Origin: Amycolatopsis coloradensis
GTDB lineage: Bacteria > Actinomycetota > Actinomycetes > Mycobacteriales > Pseudonocardiaceae
Assembly (NCBI RefSeq): GCF_001953865.1
Contig: NZ_MQUQ01000020.1
Location: forward strand, 367,894-431,893
DNA: 64,000 nucleotides
Direction: 5' to 3'
The first letter of the stretch is position 1, and every line of letters begins with the position of its first letter. Below, one piece after another: positions 61,671-64,000 of the stretch. The translations under genes were made by a program, and so were the position numbers. The notes under the pieces are model-generated. The model was not told where the DNA came from, ran no database searches, and was given only the letters and a program-made list of their open reading frames with translations.

Positions 61671-62032
61671 GAAGGGCTCCGCAACCGGTATGTTCCCATT
61701 CCTCCGTCGTCGGCCTCACGCAGCGACAAAGAGCTGCCTGACCTGCAAGACCCCGACATAGCCGGGGCCCTGGCTCCAGGCGCAAGCAAGGAGGCCTTCA
61801 TGTACTTGGGGAAGGGGGCCTTCACGCGCCGCGTCGGGGCACCGACCCCGTGTCCAAGTAGTCGACTGGTTGCGGGAGCCCTCCACTGTGGACAAAGAGG
61901 ACCGTGTCCCGATTGTGACCTGTCCGTGAGGGTGTCCGCCACGAGTACCTGGTGCGGCCCGCCGCGTATTCAGATTTTTCTCTCTGTGAAAAGAAAACCA
62001 GTCCGCGGGCCGATCGGCCGCGAATACCTGGC

Positions 62033-63601
62033 ATGAAGACTTCGCGAGCCGATCAGGAACCCCGTCTCCCGCTGTTCGGGGCGGCGGCGATCGGTGTCGT
62101 GGCGCTCGCCGCGGCGCTGGCTGCCGGTCATCTGGTGGCCGGGTTCATCGGCGCCAACGCTTCGCCGTACCTGGCGGTCGGCAACGGGGCGATCGACCTG
62201 ACCCCGGTGGAACTGAAGGACTTCGCGGTCCGGACGTTCGGCGTCTACGACAAACTCGTGCTGCTCGGCGGGATGGCCGTGGTGATGGTGCTCGCCGCCG
62301 CCGTGGCGGGAGTCGCCTCGCGGCGTTCACCCGTTCCGGGGGTCGTGCTGATCGCCGCTTTCGGCCTGCTGGGTGGCTTCGCCGTGTCGCAGCGCCCGGA
62401 CCTCACCTCGGTCGCGTTGCTGGCACCACTGACCAGCCTGATCGCCGGAGTCGGCGTCTTCCTCTGGCTGCACCGCCTGGCCACGGCCAGGGCGCACGCC
62501 AAAGTGGAAGCCACCGGCGATGCCGCGTCGCCGTCGCGACGGTCGGTGTTGCTGGCCGGAGCGGGTGCCGTGGTCGCCGCTGGTGCGGCCGGCGCCGGGG
62601 GGCAACTCCTCGCCGGTACCAGGGACGCGGAGTCTTCACGGGCGGCGATCGGCAGGCTCGTCCCCGCCGAGCCCGCACCGCCGATCCCGGCCGACGCGGA
62701 TTTCGCCAAACTGGGCACGCCGACCTTCCTCACCTCGAACCGAGACTTCTACCGTGTCGACACCGCGTTGTCGGTGCCGCAGGTCCGGGCCGAGGACTGG
62801 AGTCTCCGGCTGCACGGCATGGTGCGCGATGAAAAACGGTACAGCTACGCCGACATCCGGGACCGGCCGCTGATCGAGCGCACGATCACCATGACGTGCG
62901 TGTCCAACGAGGTCGGCGGGACCTACGTGTCCACGGCGAACTTCATCGGCGTCGACCTGGGGGATCTCCTGCGGGAGGCCGGAGTGCTGCCCGGGGCCGA
63001 GCAGCTCTTCTCCACCAGTGTCGACGGCTGGACCTCCGGCAGCCCGGCCGTCGCCGCGCTCGATCCGGAGCGGGGCGCGATGCTGGCGATCGGCATGAAC
63101 GGGGAACCGCTGCCGGTCGAACACGGTTTCCCCGCCCGGCTGGTCATTCCCGGTCTTTACGGATATGTGTCGGCGACGAAATGGGTCAAGGATCTCGAGG
63201 TCACGACCTGGAAGGCGCGTCGAGCGTACTGGCTCGACCGTGGCTGGGGCGAACAGGCCCCGATCAAAACGCAGTCCAGGATCGACAGTCCGAAAGGATT
63301 CGAAACGGTACCCGCGGGCAAAGTCCGGATCTCGGGTATCGCGTGGGCACAGCGCACCGGGATCGAGCGGGTCGAAGTCCGGCTCGGCGCGAACGGGAAC
63401 TGGCTGCCCGCGACGCTTTCCCGCGATGTCGGCCTCAACACCTGGCGTATGTGGTGGACCGAATTCGACGTCCCGGCCGGCACTCATCAGGTCACCGTCC
63501 GGGCGGTCGACAAATCCGGCTACACGCAGACCGACGCCCGCGCCGGAACCGTTCCCGACGGCGCGACGGGCTGGCACGTCATCAGTTTCACCGCACGGTG
63601 A
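62033..63601 (+). CDS. Membrane-anchored molybdopterin-dependent oxidoreductase (sulfite oxidase/YedY fold)
   Basis: 522 residues from ATG 62033; no clear ribosome site. Four membrane helices fill about residues 15-155, then RRSVLLAGAGAVVAAGAAGA (a fifth hydrophobic segment after an Arg pair), then the oxidoreductase domain. The Mo-ligand Cys is in TITMTCVSNEVGG, with LIPGLYGYVSATKWV and a C-terminal Mo-co dimerisation domain (GIAWAQRTGIERVEVRLG). Actinobacterial versions sit near fasciclin and sigK/rskA genes (family context). A fasciclin-type lipoprotein follows after 88 bases, so an operon is likely. The substrate is unknown. Confidence 0.92.
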   Translation: MKTSRADQEPRLPLFGAAAIGVVALAAALAAGHLVAGFIGANASPYLAVGNGAIDLTPVELKDFAVRTFGVYDKLVLLGGMAVVMVLAAAVAGVASRRSPVPGVVLIAAFGLLGGFAVSQRPDLTSVALLAPLTSLIAGVGVFLWLHRLATARAHAKVEATGDAASPSRRSVLLAGAGAVVAAGAAGAGGQLLAGTRDAESSRAAIGRLVPAEPAPPIPADADFAKLGTPTFLTSNRDFYRVDTALSVPQVRAEDWSLRLHGMVRDEKRYSYADIRDRPLIERTITMTCVSNEVGGTYVSTANFIGVDLGDLLREAGVLPGAEQLFSTSVDGWTSGSPAVAALDPERGAMLAIGMNGEPLPVEHGFPARLVIPGLYGYVSATKWVKDLEVTTWKARRAYWLDRGWGEQAPIKTQSRIDSPKGFETVPAGKVRISGIAWAQRTGIERVEVRLGANGNWLPATLSRDVGLNTWRMWWTEFDVPAGTHQVTVRAVDKSGYTQTDARAGTVPDGATGWHVISFTAR

Positions 63602-63689
63602 TCGGTGTCACTCGAACGAGTGGCAATCCGATTCGGTGGCGGTTCCGAATACCCGGTAAGAGTCCGCAAAACAAATGGAGTGATTTTCC

Positions 63690-64000
63690 GTGAGCAAGCT
63701 TCGTGTCGCAGGAATCGGTTTCACCGCGGTCGCCGCGCTGGCCCTGACCGCCTGCAGTGGTAGTGACAGCGCTTCGTCCGGCAGCTCCAGCAGCGCCCCC
63801 GCGCCGTCCCCGTCGATGTCCGCCCCGATGTCCAGCGCCGCTTCCGGTGAGGGCGTCACCACCAACGCCGACGTGTTCGGCCCGGCCTGTTCGCAGCTTC
63901 CGCAGGGCAGCTCACCCGGTTCGCTGGACTCGATGGGCCCGCAGCCGGTCGCCAGCGCCGCCTCGACCAACCCGCTGCTGACCAAGCTGGTCGCCGCGGT
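63690..64000 (+). CDS. Fasciclin (FAS1) domain lipoprotein, cut by the window edge
   Basis: Starts at GTG 63690 with GGAG upstream (VSKLRVAGIGFTAVAALALT, lipobox TACS). A Ser/Ala/Pro-rich linker leads to FGPACSQLPQGS and SLDSMGPQPVASAASTNPLL, the usual entry to an MPT70/MPT83-type fasciclin domain. At least 103 residues are present; the C-terminus lies outside. It should be a lipid-anchored cell-surface protein, probably co-expressed with the upstream oxidoreductase. Confidence 0.85.
   Translation, partial: MSKLRVAGIGFTAVAALALTACSGSDSASSGSSSSAPAPSPSMSAPMSSAASGEGVTTNADVFGPACSQLPQGSSPGSLDSMGPQPVASAASTNPLLTKLVAA

Noticed and set aside
1..64000. Possible prophage, IS or integrative element carrying the giant gene
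   Set aside because: No integrase, transposase, tRNA or flanking att-like repeat was seen in the window; transfer cannot be shown.

Overview
The window is high-GC actinomycete DNA, most likely from Amycolatopsis or a close relative in the Pseudonocardiaceae. Signs of this are frequent GTG starts with G-rich ribosome binding sites, several SARP/AfsR-type NB-ARC regulators, a Ser/Thr kinase next to an FHA regulator, and long intergenic hairpins built on GTGAAGGCCCCCTTCC-like and TCCTGAAGGCCACC-like words. The genus call is inference. No rRNA, tRNA, IS element or CRISPR array was seen.

Region 1 (1-25.7 kb) is one giant gene, open at the left edge, encoding at least 8,233 residues. It is a mosaic of enzyme-like modules: repeated beta-rich Gly/Ser/Thr modules, coiled coils, three intact and one dead HExxH zincin-like modules, an intact and a Cys-less permuted papain-like pair, one intact-looking and two eroded ADP-ribosyltransferase folds, a TcdA/B-type GT-A glycosyltransferase with an altered DxD motif, three H/C-dyad (C80/caspase-like) modules, a C39-like module with an eroded copy, a C-terminal papain-like module, and several OmpA-like domains. 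It is best read as a polymorphic-toxin-like giant. A strong terminator follows, then two small genes of unknown function (24913 and 25465) that could be partners or immunity factors.

Region 2 (25.7-34.3 kb) is regulatory: an XRE/NB-ARC/TPR regulator, a SARP-FHA (EmbR-like) regulator, two translationally coupled membrane proteins and a Ser/Thr kinase. The kinase and the two membrane proteins appear to share an extracytoplasmic two-Cys domain, suggesting a PknH/EmbR-like signalling unit. A YjdF-family membrane protein and a small secreted protein follow.

Region 3 (34.5-45.2 kb) holds metabolic and resistance cassettes: MarR, DHA2 exporter and FAD monooxygenase, with a perfect operator-like inverted repeat; a PEP-mutase-family lyase; a decayed GH76 mannanase pseudogene; an orphan EACC1 conflict-system gene; a truncated lipoprotein; and a Baeyer-Villiger monooxygenase, hydrolase and SDR operon between a divergent PucR-type and a convergent TetR regulator.

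Region 4 (45.4-56.8 kb) has a secreted LIP-family lipase, a thioester-domain surface protein with an LAxTG sorting signal, and a cluster of an NB-ARC/TPR protein, a small unknown, a GT-B-like transferase and a SARP-NB-ARC-TPR regulator, then a small two-HTH protein.

Region 5 (57-64 kb) has a secreted PQQ-type sugar dehydrogenase, a one-TM exported protein flanked by decayed gene scraps, argG with a promoter placed as for a leaderless transcript, a membrane-anchored molybdopterin oxidoreductase, and a fasciclin-type lipoprotein cut by the right edge.
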